64,000 nt of DNA, taken from NCBI GenBank assembly GCA_008973525.1, contig WACJ01000501.1:682001-746000 (forward strand). Direction: 5' to 3'. Each line of letters opens with the position of its first letter. The stretch's first letter is position 1. Under the pieces are notes generated by a model, which searched no databases, was not told the origin of the DNA, and saw nothing but the letters and a program-made list of their open reading frames with translations. The translations under genes were made by a program, and so were the position numbers. Below are positions 37,201-48,078 of this stretch, one piece after another. The stretch comes from Stenopsyche tienmushanensis. Taxonomy: Eukaryota; Arthropoda; Insecta; Trichoptera; Stenopsychidae.

Positions 37201-39418
37201 AAAATTCCATGAAGATAATTCAAATGTATTTTTTTGCGCAGTACAATAACCTTCCACTGATTTTTAATCGGCTAACAATAAATTATACTGACCATGTGTG
37301 ATTCCAAATAAGCTCGGAGACAAGATTGCCGGACAGACGAATCGTAAAAACACAGAATGCGCTCACAATGTGATCTGCTAATTCTTCTCGTTGCATCGAG
37401 CGAAGCCTGAAAAATTATAAATTGAATTTATTCATACTCTCAATCGAATGATGTGCATTCCCCTTATAAAAAAATCATACTTTTCTCTGAAAGCTGCGAA
37501 CGCTAAGCGCAAATCGGGCGGAAACCGATGATGCAGAATCGCGGACAGGCACGCCAAGTACGAGACGCTGCCGTCCTCAATCGTTGTCTTTGACGGCGTA
37601 ATCCAGCTCCAGCACCAGCACCTCTGGCCGGATCTACTTCCCACACGCCTCCAGCTCCTCCGCTCATGGCACCGCTTACGCATTCCCACAGCGTTTCCTA
37701 CAATAACATCAATCACGATAATTAATAAACATTGAATGCGTTTACTTAGTACTACAATTGATGAATAATAAACTAACTTGAAGATACGTCTCGCCCAACA
37801 TTTTCATGTAGGCTTCGGTGGCTTTCGTCGCTAAAGAATTTGCCCGGAACGCCAGCGCAGCATGTGGGGCTCGACGCACTTCCAAAGCGGCCGCTACGGC
37901 CAAGAGTCGCGCCGCTGCGGCCGGACCTCCAGCAGCCTCGAACCGTACCGACCAGAGCTCCGGCCACTTCTTCTTTACCTTTGACGCCTATCAAAACAAA
38001 TAATCATTTAAAATATCTTCATAATCTTAAAAAACGTAATAGACTAATAGAACTAACCGATGATGGGCTCCAAATATTCAAGCAGTTTAGTATAGTTATC
38101 CCGTAAATAGAGCAAGAGCGGCTCGTATACGTGCGGAGGTAGAACTTCCAATGTTTGGTATCGACATTTGACTCGAAGAGTGGGAGGAGGTATACCGTCG
38201 CCATTTTGATCACCGTTCGCGGTAGAATTTGCATTAATAATGCCGTGCCATCGTTCGCTTTGATAGCGTCCCTGTAATTCGTGAACTGGTATTTTGACGG
38301 AACCTGAAAATAGATTATAAATATTTAAAATGCTCGTATGAATACAATTTTCTGTATAGAGACGGACATAATAAATTGAGACTAACCGACGAGGAATCTC
38401 TTGTCTCGTTTTCTGGGTTTGCGGTCGGGTTCTCGATACACGTCTACTGTTATAACATTGACATGCGGAAGGCCGGGAAACTCGAAAACTTCACCCCAAA
38501 AGCAGAGATCAGTCTTTAATTTACTGGATGTCCTGAAATTATAATTTCAATGTTTAGCAGCGTTTATAGCAACGTATGTAAACAACGTGGTATATTTGTA
38601 TAGTTACCTAGCATATAGAGTTGCATCGAGTAATAATTCACAGTAATATCGTTTTTTAGGCGGCAGTCCTTTAGCCTCCAATAGATAGAGACGAAGGCTT
38701 CGTTCGGTGCGACGGATGCTACTTCCCCCGTCCGGTTGAAGAGACGCTTTCAAGCTATGATGATAAGATAGTATATTAGTTTGGGTGACGACGCAATGAT
38801 TTAATTTCAATGGACGTCGATTAAAAAATGATTTTACTTGTTGATCCAAGTATCCCTTTCAAGTCGGGAAGCGCAGGCGAAATACCGGGTGCTCGGTGGT
38901 GGACCCGGCATGTGCAGCAAGAAGCAGTGGGCTCGACCTCCCGCCAAAGAAGCGTGGAGCGGTCTGACCGTACCGCCGCTGACTGCTGCTACGCATGCTG
39001 CCGGCTGCGATAATAGGCTTTCGTGAGATCTGCAAATATAAATATCTATTAATGCACATCGCCACTTGTTGATAATTCATTATTTGCTATTTCAGCAAGT
39101 GTGTGGGATACTGTTTATTTAACACTGTAACTTGTGTTATTTAATATTACAAATAAACAAAGTGTTTATGCATATTTCAATGATGAGATTATATTCTGCA
39201 TATTGAGCAAGTCATGTGGCTTATTCACCTCGAGGATCTCAATGGAGTTCTGGGAGCAAGCTTGGCAGCGCTCCGTGCTCTTTTCAAAGGACTAGATCTG
39301 AGGGAGCGTTTGCTGAAGAAGAATGCAGCCAATCTCGACGGACTGCTGGCCACTGGGGTAGTTCCTGGATTTGGTGTTCCACCGGATCCTCGTCTGCAAG
39401 CCTTTTCATAAGATGTAT
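33197..39418 (-). CDS. raskol: raskol: SynGAP/DAB2IP-type Ras GTPase-activating protein (PH, C2, RasGAP), 3' exons
   Basis: Speeds GTP hydrolysis by Ras/Rap at the cell cortex. Fourteen exons with GT-AG borders: 39418-39229, 39029-38838, 38754-38608, 38532-38387, 38303-38058, 37987-37778, 37697-37481, 37406-37293, 37187-37021, 36940-36794, 36712-36597, 36510-34309, 34228-34101 and 34016-33197 (stop). Order of parts: basic [11 protein letters not shown] tract, SHESLLS and PH end ([14 protein letters not shown]), C2 ([27 protein letters not shown]), RasGAP, Asn-rich tail, coiled coil. All exon phases join correctly once five one-base indels are allowed for. About 1,680 codons here; the first exon's acceptor is phase 1, so more exons lie upstream. 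Family certain; the exact orthologue name is from Drosophila. Confidence 0.9.
34309..36940 (-). CDS. raskol: raskol central exons and 2.2 kb exon for disordered Asn/Ser-rich region
   Basis: Exons 36940-36794 ([14 protein letters not shown]...[11 protein letters not shown]) and 36712-36597 ([15 protein letters not shown]) follow the GAP domain. Exon 36510-34309 is about 733 codons of low-complexity Asn, Ser, His and Gln-rich sequence with a basic Lys/Arg stretch. It opens [14 protein letters not shown] and ends [13 protein letters not shown] at a clean donor. The frame changes twice, by one extra base each, near 36166-36170 (an A run after LEPK) and near 35275-35310 (around TDNAE). Removing the two bases makes the exon length match its neighbours' phases exactly. 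This region is expected to be a flexible scaffold for binding partners. Confidence 0.85.
37021..38303 (-). CDS. raskol: raskol exons for C2 end and RasGAP catalytic domain, with three frame breaks
   Basis: Exon 38303-38058 is intact and runs from the C2 end ([20 protein letters not shown]) to [17 protein letters not shown]. In the next exon [12 protein letters not shown] is followed, in the +1 frame, by [19 protein letters not shown]; its FRxNxLATK arginine is the catalytic arginine finger. In 37697-37481, [11 protein letters not shown] and EVDP are in one frame and [15 protein letters not shown] in another (one base missing). In 37406-37293, [10 protein letters not shown] is followed after one extra base by [20 protein letters not shown], the FLR...PA motif of RasGAPs. 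Exon 37187-37021 ([20 protein letters not shown]...FLKEIS) is intact. All catalytic motifs are present. Confidence 0.9.
38387..39418 (-). CDS. raskol: raskol exons for PH C-terminus and first part of C2
   Basis: Four exons without frame breaks. Exon 39418-39229 gives the Gly/Pro then Arg/Lys-rich segment ([14 protein letters not shown]) found just before the PH domain in SynGAP relatives. Exon 39029-38838 begins SHESLLSQ and ends [15 protein letters not shown], the last strand and helix of the PH domain. Exons 38754-38608 and 38532-38387 encode the C2 start ([20 protein letters not shown]) and its [14 protein letters not shown] strand. C2 and PH domains in this family help the protein bind membrane. 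The N-terminal half of the PH domain is short compared with vertebrate SynGAP. Confidence 0.9.
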
Positions 39419-40364
39419 CTGCAAGAATAAAAAAAAACAAAATTAGTATTGGAAATGAACGCCTACAGTTGAGATGTATCCTTCGTCTATTAATCGAAGT
39501 CTCATCTCTAAAATTGACGATAGAAGGTAAGTGGAACGAGTCGAGCGACTCGTTACTACAGAACGACTTCGTGACCCCCCGAGGACACTGCTCCATATTC
39601 GCAGATCTCGAGTGGGCCTTTCAATTTGACAGCCTCGTGCCCATACAAAAATATTATTTTTAGACAGAGCTAGTAGTAAACGAGTTTATATTTACTTCCG
39701 AAATGGATCGGAAGGATGGGTGCAGTTCAGGGAGCAGATCCGGGAAGGAGGTCGCACGGTTTCTCAAAGACGATGGCAATCCAAAGTTGCGAAATATGGA
39801 CGAGTCGCTCAACAGCGCAGAATGGTTGAGAAATGAATAATGGCAATCGATAATATAATTTGCAAGTAAATGCCTAACACAAATAGCAAACGTTTAAGCG
39901 ACCACGTAGAACTAATAAATGTCGTTCCTATTTCAACAGCTTTAGAGTGGCAAATTATCAGCTCCGCTTTGTCATGCTAATTTAGTTTTAGCAGTCAGCA
40001 AAGACTTCAGATATTATAAATCCTAGCGGGAATCCGAGGAGCATTTTGGGACTACGACACACAAAAACAAAGTCATCCAAACGGGGCACGACCATTGCAA
40101 TCACCGATGACATCACCGATTATCAATTTTTAACGAGAGACATCAAAGACCGGTTTTTCATTCACGAGCCCGGAGCTAGAGAAGCGATAAGCTTTCGGTT
40201 TCAAATTTGACACAAAAACACCGACAGGTTTGCAGTTGTAAAAAATATATAGGATCATCCAAATGCGATGCCTGAATGTCAGCATTGTATGTTTACAAGT
40301 TACATCTTCTCAAATGACATAAGCCATTTTGCAGCATTTACATTATTGCACTCAACCCTTCTAT

Positions 40365-41330
40365 AGTGTCGAGATAGGAATGAAGAAGGCGGGCAGCATT
40401 GCAGAGGCTCTGACCAGGTCAATGCCTAACATCAGAGGTCCAAAAACAAACCGAAGGAGGCTTTACAACAAAGTAGCGCACTCGGTGCTGTTGTACGGTG
40501 CAAGAATATGGGCCGATGCACTACAAGTTAAAAGGGCTAGGCTCAACATAGCCAGGGTATAGTGCAGAAACGCGATCAGAGTGGCTGCTGCATATCGCAC
40601 AGTATCAGAAAATGCTATTCTAGTACTGACTGCTATACCGCCAATTGAACTGCTGTCCAAAAAGAAGCAACAAGAAAGGTTGCCAGAGAAACCATCATGG
40701 CGGTGTGATAGTCTCAATGGGATAGCTCCACAAAAGGTCGGTGGACATGCCGATTGATCATAAACCTGGAAGAGTGGACTAGAAGGAAACATGGTCAGTT
40801 GTGGTACCATCTGATCCAGGTCATTACTACTTCCACAAAATAGCCAAGGATACAAGTCCGGAATGCCATCATTGTAGAACAACTAACCAACAAGGCACCA
40901 ATAATTCCGTAGTCTACTTAATTTTCCTACTAAACTAGCTCCTTTCCAGAACTGACAGTGAGTTGTCCAAACCCCCTATTCCCCGCAAATTAAAGGAGAA
41001 TGTTTACAGCAACACCCCCTGAGTTCATTGACTTCTACGCCTGGTGCGTGCGTTTTTATTGCAAGCGTGTATCTGCAATGACCGGTGTAAACTGGTCACA
41101 GTGCGGGCACGGTATTAAGTGGTGAGTGCCAAAATGCTAGGGCATGGAATGCGTGATGCAGGTACAAAAAGTACGTTATGCAGCAGAAGTAAAACTCCAA
41201 ACATGAGAGGCGAAGAAGAACTTCTTCAGAAGAGAAAAGCACCCCCACTGAACAGACAGAATAATCCACAAGCTGATATAACCATAGAGTCCAAGAGGGA
41301 CACATCGCTGCCAACCTAGTGCAATAAATA
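40365..41330 (+). pseudogene. R1-like non-LTR retrotransposon, 3' end relic
   Basis: The reading MKKAGSIAEALTRSMPNIRG, RRLYNKVAHSVLLYGARIWA, RNAIRVAAAYRTVSENAILV and IPPIELL follows the post-reverse-transcriptase region of R1-clade elements ('KAVxALSRLMPNxGGP...VxxSVLLYGAEVWA...RVxSAYRTVSEPAVLVIAGxIPIDLLA'). Later remnants include a degraded C-x-H-C knuckle (SPECHHC, about 40855). There are internal stops. It lies in the proposed 8.7 kb raskol intron on the opposite strand. Confidence 0.75.
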
Positions 41331-41394
41331 GTAACTAGTAGCTGGTTAGCAGCAGAAGAGGATTTAGTACGTAACAAACCCACACTACTAACAG

Positions 41395-41960
41395 AATGGT
41401 GGTGTCTTTGGAAGATTTCTTCCCTCGCAAACAATACGCACGAGGTGGTATTGACATTGCGTATTTTACCCGTTGCTTACATAAAAGACGTCGCAAACGA
41501 AGTGGACGCTATTTGAGGGTTGACTGTATTGAACAACAAACGAGAGATCCATTGTTTTCAAGCAAAATTTTGTTTAGCGATGAACTCATTTCACAATGGA
41601 TAGATTCGCCAATAAGCAAAATTGTCGTATCTGGGCCGATGAAAGTCTTCGCGTTATTCAGAAAAGATGTCTATCTCCAAACAAAGTTATTGTTTGGTGA
41701 GCATTTGCACACAAATGCTGTTAATGCGAATGCCGAACGATAGCAATCAATGTTGAGTGACTTTTTATGACCGCAATTGAATTATATTGATGTGTCTGGT
41801 GTCTATTTCCAGCAAGGCGATATTACATGTCGCACAACTCGAGAGAACTTTATAAAAAACATTTAGGCATCATATTTATAGATGGCCCTATATATTATCG
41901 TCGAATGCGTTCCGAGTCTGTAGTCTGTGAGACTAATCATTAGTGATATAGGGTTAATAG
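41395..41960 (+). pseudogene. Tc1/mariner-superfamily transposase relic
   Basis: Readings in several frames: KILFSDE, then FANKQNCRIWADESLRVIQK, SPNKVIVW, and finally QQGDITCRTTRENF, which corresponds to the 'QQDGATCHTARET' second-Asp region. It is the same family as the relics at 0.8-1.1 and 18.4-18.7 kb. Confidence 0.7.
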
Positions 41961-42369
41961 GCCATTTGCAATAAAAATGTACATGATTTCTTTTGAAAGT
42001 TGCGCTTTATATGCAAATAAAATACGCGTTAATAGATCAATAACTGAACGTTGAAAAGGACGATGTCAATAAACGAAAATCTCGCCCGGTACCCCTAGTG
42101 TTAAGACAGCATAATGACAATTCAAAGAAGAACACAGAAGCGGTCGAGATGAGGTGTCGTTTCGCTCGCTTTTGGCGAAATTGTTTTGTTCCACCGTTGC
42201 TAAATGCAGCAACGCCATCCAAAGTGGCACAAGAGTCGTTGCCCAACGAGTAGCGAATCTTAGAAATCTAAAACGTCTTATCGTTTCAATTATCGACACT
42301 ACGTGTAAATGTCGAAAATGATTGGAAGAGTCTGCACGAACCGATCGAAGTATCGGTGTTGCCAAAACA

Positions 42370-42810
42370 CGTAGATCGCGAGAGCACTGGATAACGACGT
42401 TCCTACGAAATTTGGATGAGATACATCCAGGTCTTTCCGTTGATGAATTAGTCAGAGGACTTGGATCAACTCACTCAATTGCGTATCGACATTTCTTCAT
42501 TCACGGCACCGACGTCATCTTGCACCACAACAACACGAGACCCCAATCAACGAGAAATACCATCAAAAAATTAGGGACTAGAGACTAGAGAAAATTAGAG
42601 ATCCCCTTGATTTCGCCCCTACGGACGCTCATTTATTCTTTACGGACCGTATTTACGTTTCAATCTGCGTGGAAAAGAACGATCGATCTTCTCGCTGTCG
42701 ACAATCGCGTTCGATTTGGATATCTATTTTTTTGAGTTCGACCCACAGGAAATGAAACTTGATTTGCAAGAGCGGAGCGTTTCTGGTGGAACGTTTTCAA
42801 GTTAGACGGG
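42370..42810 (+). pseudogene. mariner relic with internal deletion
   Basis: The reading HPGLSVDELVRGLGSTHSIA matches a mariner helix-turn-helix ('GLSVRELARRLGVSHSTVHRHL') and runs straight into VILHHNNTRPQSTRNTIKKL, the region around the second catalytic Asp ('VILHHDNARPHxA'). Here DN has become NN. The segment between is deleted. The 3' part is degraded. Confidence 0.7.
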
Positions 42811-42814
42811 TCAC

Positions 42815-44235
42815 ATACTGAAGCAATTACGCAACGAGCAATTCGTGCAGATGCGGACAAGGATGTCCTGCTTTTTGCGAGGAAAATCATAAGCTCAAAA
42901 CGTGAGATTGTTCAGTTCGTAGACGGGGGCAGCTGCTCACTGATGATCCTTCGCTGCTAATTTCCAGCTGCTTCGAATTAGAGCAGGTGTTCTTCGGGTG
43001 GGCGATTGATCTTCGGCAGCCCTAACTTTTTTAAATCCTAACGAGATCTTTTATCCAGAACCTGTGGCGCGGAAGGAAGCCAACAAGGTGAGACGAGACA
43101 GAATTGCCACGGCATGCAAGATCGAGTCGAGTGTTGAGTCGCGGCACAATCTAATTACGGCGGCCTAATGATATTTTCAATGGCCGCAATATCGTGAGCA
43201 GCCATGGAATAATGTCACCGCAGCCGCCATGAATAATCAGCGAAAGCAAGCCGCCTATCAAAAGTTGCGTTCCAAAAATTGAACGACGTCGGACGGCGTT
43301 TCAATAGAAAATGTAGCAGCTTATCTCGTTGAATCGAGAGCGATTATCCTCCATTGACATAACGAGCTCAAGGAATGTCGCCTACAATTTACGACGAAAT
43401 GTCTCGCTCAGAATAATTCGCACTCTACGGTTTCCCGACTATAACCCTCTTAATGCCGGACATCGATATATCGTCGCTGTCAAGACTTGCGAAAAGTGCC
43501 AACGGCGATATATCGTCATGTACGCGATGGCGCTTCACTATTCGCGCCGCGAAACAACTCTGTCTTAACAACTTTATATGAAGCACTTTTTTTTATAGAC
43601 AAGTATGTTTTGAAGAACAAAATAAATGCGCAATGATCTAAGTGCTGTCGCAAGAGGCTTGTTAAATCTTAACACATTCCCGCCGGTTTACGCTTATGTG
43701 CAACTTTCGGGTACTAAAGGTAGACGCACATGTGCGTTTTTAGAACCAAAGATGACGAAATTACAAACCAAGCTACGACATCTAAACGAGCCCCCCCCCA
43801 GTTCGAACCTCCTGAAAGGCTTACAGTTGCACTACGCATATATCTTGTATCTATTATAGATTGAATCCTGATACTTTTGCGTTATTTTACGATATACATA
43901 AGTGCGCCTATACTTCTAGATTTCAGTGGTTCACAAATACTTCTATGATCTTCGCGGTATATATAATATATATACTCTTCAAAATAGTCCCCTTCAGTCT
44001 ATTGAGCAGTAAGGACGTGTTTTGAAGCTTTTCGTGTGAGAAACACACGTTCGACACCTGTTCGTCGGCCTGAGACAAAAAAAATCAACCCCCTTAACCC
44101 TCTAACGACAGTGGGAGATTTCTCCGTCGGAACGGAAAGGAGTCGAGTTGTAGTAAAGTTGTAATAATGCGAATTTTTACAACATTACTCCATTGAATCT
44201 CGATATACTATCTATATCGATATATATATACTATC
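42815..44235. other. no recognised gene
   Basis: CpG-rich single-copy-looking DNA to about 43.56 kb, then AT-rich. It contains one copy of a short CGATATATCG repeat, listed separately. Confidence 0.4.
43455..43550. repeat. CGATATATCG repeat, copy 1
   Basis: Two CGATATATCGTC motifs about 40 bases apart, then TACGCGATGGCGCTTCACTA. The second half recurs at 56066-56165 with few differences. Single CGATATATCG motifs also occur at about 49467 and 51369. Confidence 0.5.
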
Positions 44236-44239
44236 TATA

Positions 44240-44901
44240 TTGATATACAGGGTTGTAACTAGGGCGTGGCAAAGCAGGCGCCCGCCACGGGCGCAACTGG
44301 GCTTGGGGCGCAAAATGCAGACTACCGACCCGGTCGAGAGTTGTGCATGGTTTTTATTTTACTCAACCTTTCTACTTTACATTAATCAACACTGATTGAC
44401 TCTGTCCGTTTTTATAATATATACTAGGTTGTCTAATCCTTGTTTTCTTCGCTATCGTTATGTTCGTGTATGGCATCCGATCACGAGCCGCTCACTTGTT
44501 ATATCAGCGGCCCGAAAAGCGGACCGATTGAGCATACAAACCTTATGGCCACTCCGTCCTCTTTTAGGGCCTTTTGCGGTATTTTCTATGATCTGTACGA
44601 TCACGGAAGCAACATTCTTCTACATGCTTCAACATGCTTCTGTCTAGAATACTGTGATATAAAAATACTGTGATGGATTGTGTCTACTTTCTTTCACAGT
44701 ATTTTTTACAACAGTAACCGCCATCAATACGTTAGGTCGGGTTTTTTTGGACTGTCTTTGTATATTCTTTTAAAACATACATTATAATAGTATGAGTTAA
44801 CTTTAAAAAATAAATTGGATTTCGGGGGGGGGGGGGAGGGGGCGTTAAGTTAGATATTTGCCACGGGCGCTTCATACCCTAGTTACGGCTCTGTTGATAT
44901 A
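44240..44901. mobile_element. intact hAT miniature element with perfect target duplication
   Basis: Element 44248-44893 is flanked by TTGATATA on both sides (44240-44247 and 44894-44901). Ends are CAGGGTTGTAACTAGGGC and CCCTAGTTACGGCTCTG, inverted with few mismatches. At 646 bp with no transposase it is the reference copy for the family found as pieces at 25.3, 29.2, 47.9, 59.2 and 63.4 kb, and as the interior of 27.9 kb. A 13-base G run is at 44824-44836. Confidence 0.9.
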
Positions 44902-44934
44902 CACTTAGGTCTGTTTTTATACGATAGATATGTT

Positions 44935-45375
44935 CCACGGGGAGTCGCATATAAAAAAATACTCATAGAAAACTAATGGATAGGTTCCATTATTTTTAAA
45001 ACCCGCATAACTTCAAATCAATGTGATAGAATATACCTAAAATCGCATTAAAAAAATTATAAAAAAATAACATAAACAATACATATTTATCTTAGAATTG
45101 CTTTATTAAAGTCTATTTTACTCGATAAACGTACAAGTGCAATTCTTAAGCTTTTGAGAAGAGTTTCCAGATTTAAAAACACTTCCGTTCGCCCATCGCC
45201 CTATACAAACTCACATTATAACGGTCGTACACTAGTGCTAATTCTAGATTTTTTTTATGCGCATTCGCAAAAAAGCTTTGTTCTCTATAGAAAAATGATG
45301 GATAGGTTCCATTATTTTTGAAAACCGCATAACTTCAAATTCGCATAAAAAAGATCCGCATAAAAACAGATCCAA
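44935..45375. repeat. miniature DNA transposon family M, diverged copy
   Basis: Begins GTTCCACGGGGAGTCGCATA and contains the CCGCATAACTTCAAAT phrase twice, as inner and outer repeats. It is related to the copies at 26.5 and 59.6 kb but shares only terminal parts with them. Confidence 0.4.
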
Positions 45376-45379
45376 GTGT

Positions 45380-47925
45380 ATATATTATCGAACATCAATA
45401 TGAAATGTAATAAATACGGGGTTTTAGAATGTCATATCATAGTACGCCATATGACTCCTATGGCGTACTAAATACGCAGCATCGTAAGGGTTAAATAAAT
45501 CAAATCGGGTGATTTTAAGTATGGAAGACGAGCTCGAAGTGGATGATTCATCCAGGCGGATGAAGCAAGATTATTGCAAGAAAAATAACTATTAAGCCCA
45601 TTTCGTAGTGATTTAGTGCCCGGTGATAAGAAATTGCCTCATCAGAGTTTTGACAGAACTGTCCACAGTTGGATAGATTGAATACAGCATTGCATTACTC
45701 CCCGGCAAGACCTCATCTTGCAATGTTGTCAAATATTACAATAATATATGGTTTGATGTTTTTTATCAGCTTTGTTTTTTTGAAAAAACTTAGTAGTCTT
45801 TTTGCCACGACTTTCAAGTTCGAACTAGTGCCGAAAATGCAGTCCGGTTCGTGGTTGCAGACTAATTTCAGATAAGAAAATCTTATAGATATTTGAAGGG
45901 GTGCCATGTTAAACTTCATAAGATTATATAGAAGAGCACAGGGACCAGCTTCAAAGGAAGGCCTCTCGAGTTACGGAATCAAATCATATGGTGAGTGAGA
46001 GTCACCTCTCGAGTGAGAAACAACATTTCTTTCAAGATCAATGATTTTCAACAAGTGTTAGAATACCAAGTGTTGACCAAGTGTTGGTATAGTGGATAAG
46101 ATCCTGGACTCTTATTACAAAGGTTCGGGTTCAAATCCAGATTGTGGAAAAAATTTTCACCGTTCCAACACATTTGGGAGATCGGAAATATTAATATTTC
46201 TGATCGATCGTCTCGATCCAGGTTTACCCTGATAATACCATTGGCATTAATTTACTCTATCCTTATTTCGTAATATGCTCCTTTTTTCAAGCTGCACTGC
46301 ACTATATGATGATGACTCGGGCACTAAATGGAACATGCCCTCGACTCGCCGATATTCTCTTTCTTTATGTCATTCTCAATTTCAACAGAAACGATCTGTC
46401 CTACCTGAGCTAGATCGATCCTCGACATTTTAAAATATTAGAGTGGGTGTTTCGGTTATTGTTTTGTAATTATTTGAATATGTATCGTTTGAAGTCACGC
46501 ATGGCGATGCCCACTTGTCGGATCCTACACATGACAATTTGGACAGATAGTCGATCGAATCGCCAGGGCAACCGAACGAAGAACCGAATGCGGAAGAAGC
46601 GCAGCGATGATGGAATTACTATTTTTAAACTTCCTAACCGTCACTTTTTAAGCGTACACAAAAAATAATCACGGTCAATCGAGAAGAGCGAGTACCATAT
46701 GACGTTCGCCTTCGACGAGATCTTTTCATCGGGATATTGATAAACGACACGAAGTAAAGAACGGCGGAGCGGATGTGTGCGGCCGACAGGTACTCGAAGA
46801 CGACGTAAACCGAGACTCGGAAACGCCTCCGATATCAAAAACCGACCATTATATACTTCCTGCAATGCGAACGCGACCAAATGTCGAAGATTGACACTCG
46901 GCTAACGGTTCTCGGCTTCCAATTGAAAATTCAAATCGCGATCGATTGTCCTTCACCTTTCAAAAATGCAGCGAGAATACGCAATGACGTAATTGACGAA
47001 GAATCTTCGTTTCATTGTCTTCGCTCGAAAGAGCATACGGTACGATTCCAATGAAGGGCGACATTCTAATCACCCATACATACGAACTTAATCCATGAAC
47101 TGCTTCAATTTTCACTTTATCAATGCCGAAGCATCATATGGAGGCCTTGCGCTTCTAGATCGTCGCCTAATATCGAAGTTGTACATAAATTATATACTAG
47201 ATAAATACATTAGTCTTTAGCTGTCTTGCTTTTCTTCTCTGTAATTCTGCCGAAGAAGATATAGAGCCGCGCCCCCATCGAGAGAGGGTGTTTGTCGTTC
47301 ATCGACACTGAGATGAACGAGGCCATCGTTAGGGAATTAATTTGCACCCGAGCGACCCCCCGGTGCGATTTCTACGACCGAACAACGCGCAGCGACAAAG
47401 ACAACACGAGGCTCGGAAAGTCGGCCAAGATCCTTCATATGATGTAATAAAAATATCGAATATGGAAACTATTTAAGAACATCGATTATAAGTATTATAG
47501 ACGAGGAATTTATTAAATTGTAATCGATCTCATCATCGAGCGGATGATCCAGAGGAAGAAAGCCAGTTTTCTTTGCAAAAATATACAATGGACAAAATAA
47601 ACACGGTTTCGTGATTTACGATGAAACATGGCCTCCCCTGAGAGTTTATTTATTTTCTGACTAAATTCTAAAACCGCATGTTTCTGACAATCAGCTGTCG
47701 ATTTGTGATTATGCCGCTAACAAATTCGATGGACATAATCGACCCGATCCGAGTTGATATATGTATTTTTGTCCCGTCGAATATGCGACAATAAATTGTC
47801 TAATGCAGATGTTTAATCTCCGGGAGGTCCCGAGTCGATAAAATGCAAAACGTCATCATATTCGAGCACTTTGATTGAAATATAACAACAACATGTGAAC
47901 CCTCCTCTGATCCGAGCTGTGCACA
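45380..47925. other. intronic or intergenic DNA without recognised gene
   Basis: Open frames of up to 79 codons only. A tRNA-like sequence is listed separately. From about 46.4 kb the DNA becomes CpG-rich. It lies between the proposed raskol exons at 39.4 and 48.1 kb. Confidence 0.4.
46078..46150 (+). other. tRNA-like sequence (pol III A and B boxes), pseudo-tRNA or SINE head
   Basis: TGGTATAGTGG (46085-46095) matches the A box and GGTTCAAATCC (46128-46138) matches the B box. They are 43 bases apart start to start, as in a tRNA. A partial T-stem forms (TCGGG with CCAGA, one mismatch), and CTT sits where an anticodon would be. The predicted acceptor arms (CAAGTGT and TTGTGGA) do not pair, so it is not a functional tRNA. 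An A/T-rich run follows. Confidence 0.5.
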
Positions 47926-47929
47926 GCAT

Positions 47930-48060
47930 GGTGTAAAACCGTAAAAGCTCTAAAATGAGAAGGAGTGGCTAGAAGGTTTCCGTGTCCAATCGGTCCGAAT
48001 TTCGAACCACTGACACACATCGACCAAGCGCCTCGCTTTCGGACGCCTAATCAAACTTTG
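47930..48060. mobile_element. hAT miniature-element fragment
   Basis: Contains AGCTCTAAAATGAGAAGG, AGTGGCTAGAAGG and CCAATCGGTCCGAATTTCG, the conserved interior of the 44248 family. No ends. It sits immediately 3' of the exon ending at 48079, inside the intron. Confidence 0.55.
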
Positions 48061-48078
48061 ATTGAAATAGTATTTTAC

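Noticed and set aside
37432..37716. 94-codon minus-strand frame read as a separate small protein
   Set aside because: It is the raskol RasGAP exon 37481-37697 in the wrong frame for its first two thirds. The EVDP motif and upstream phase show the correct frame.
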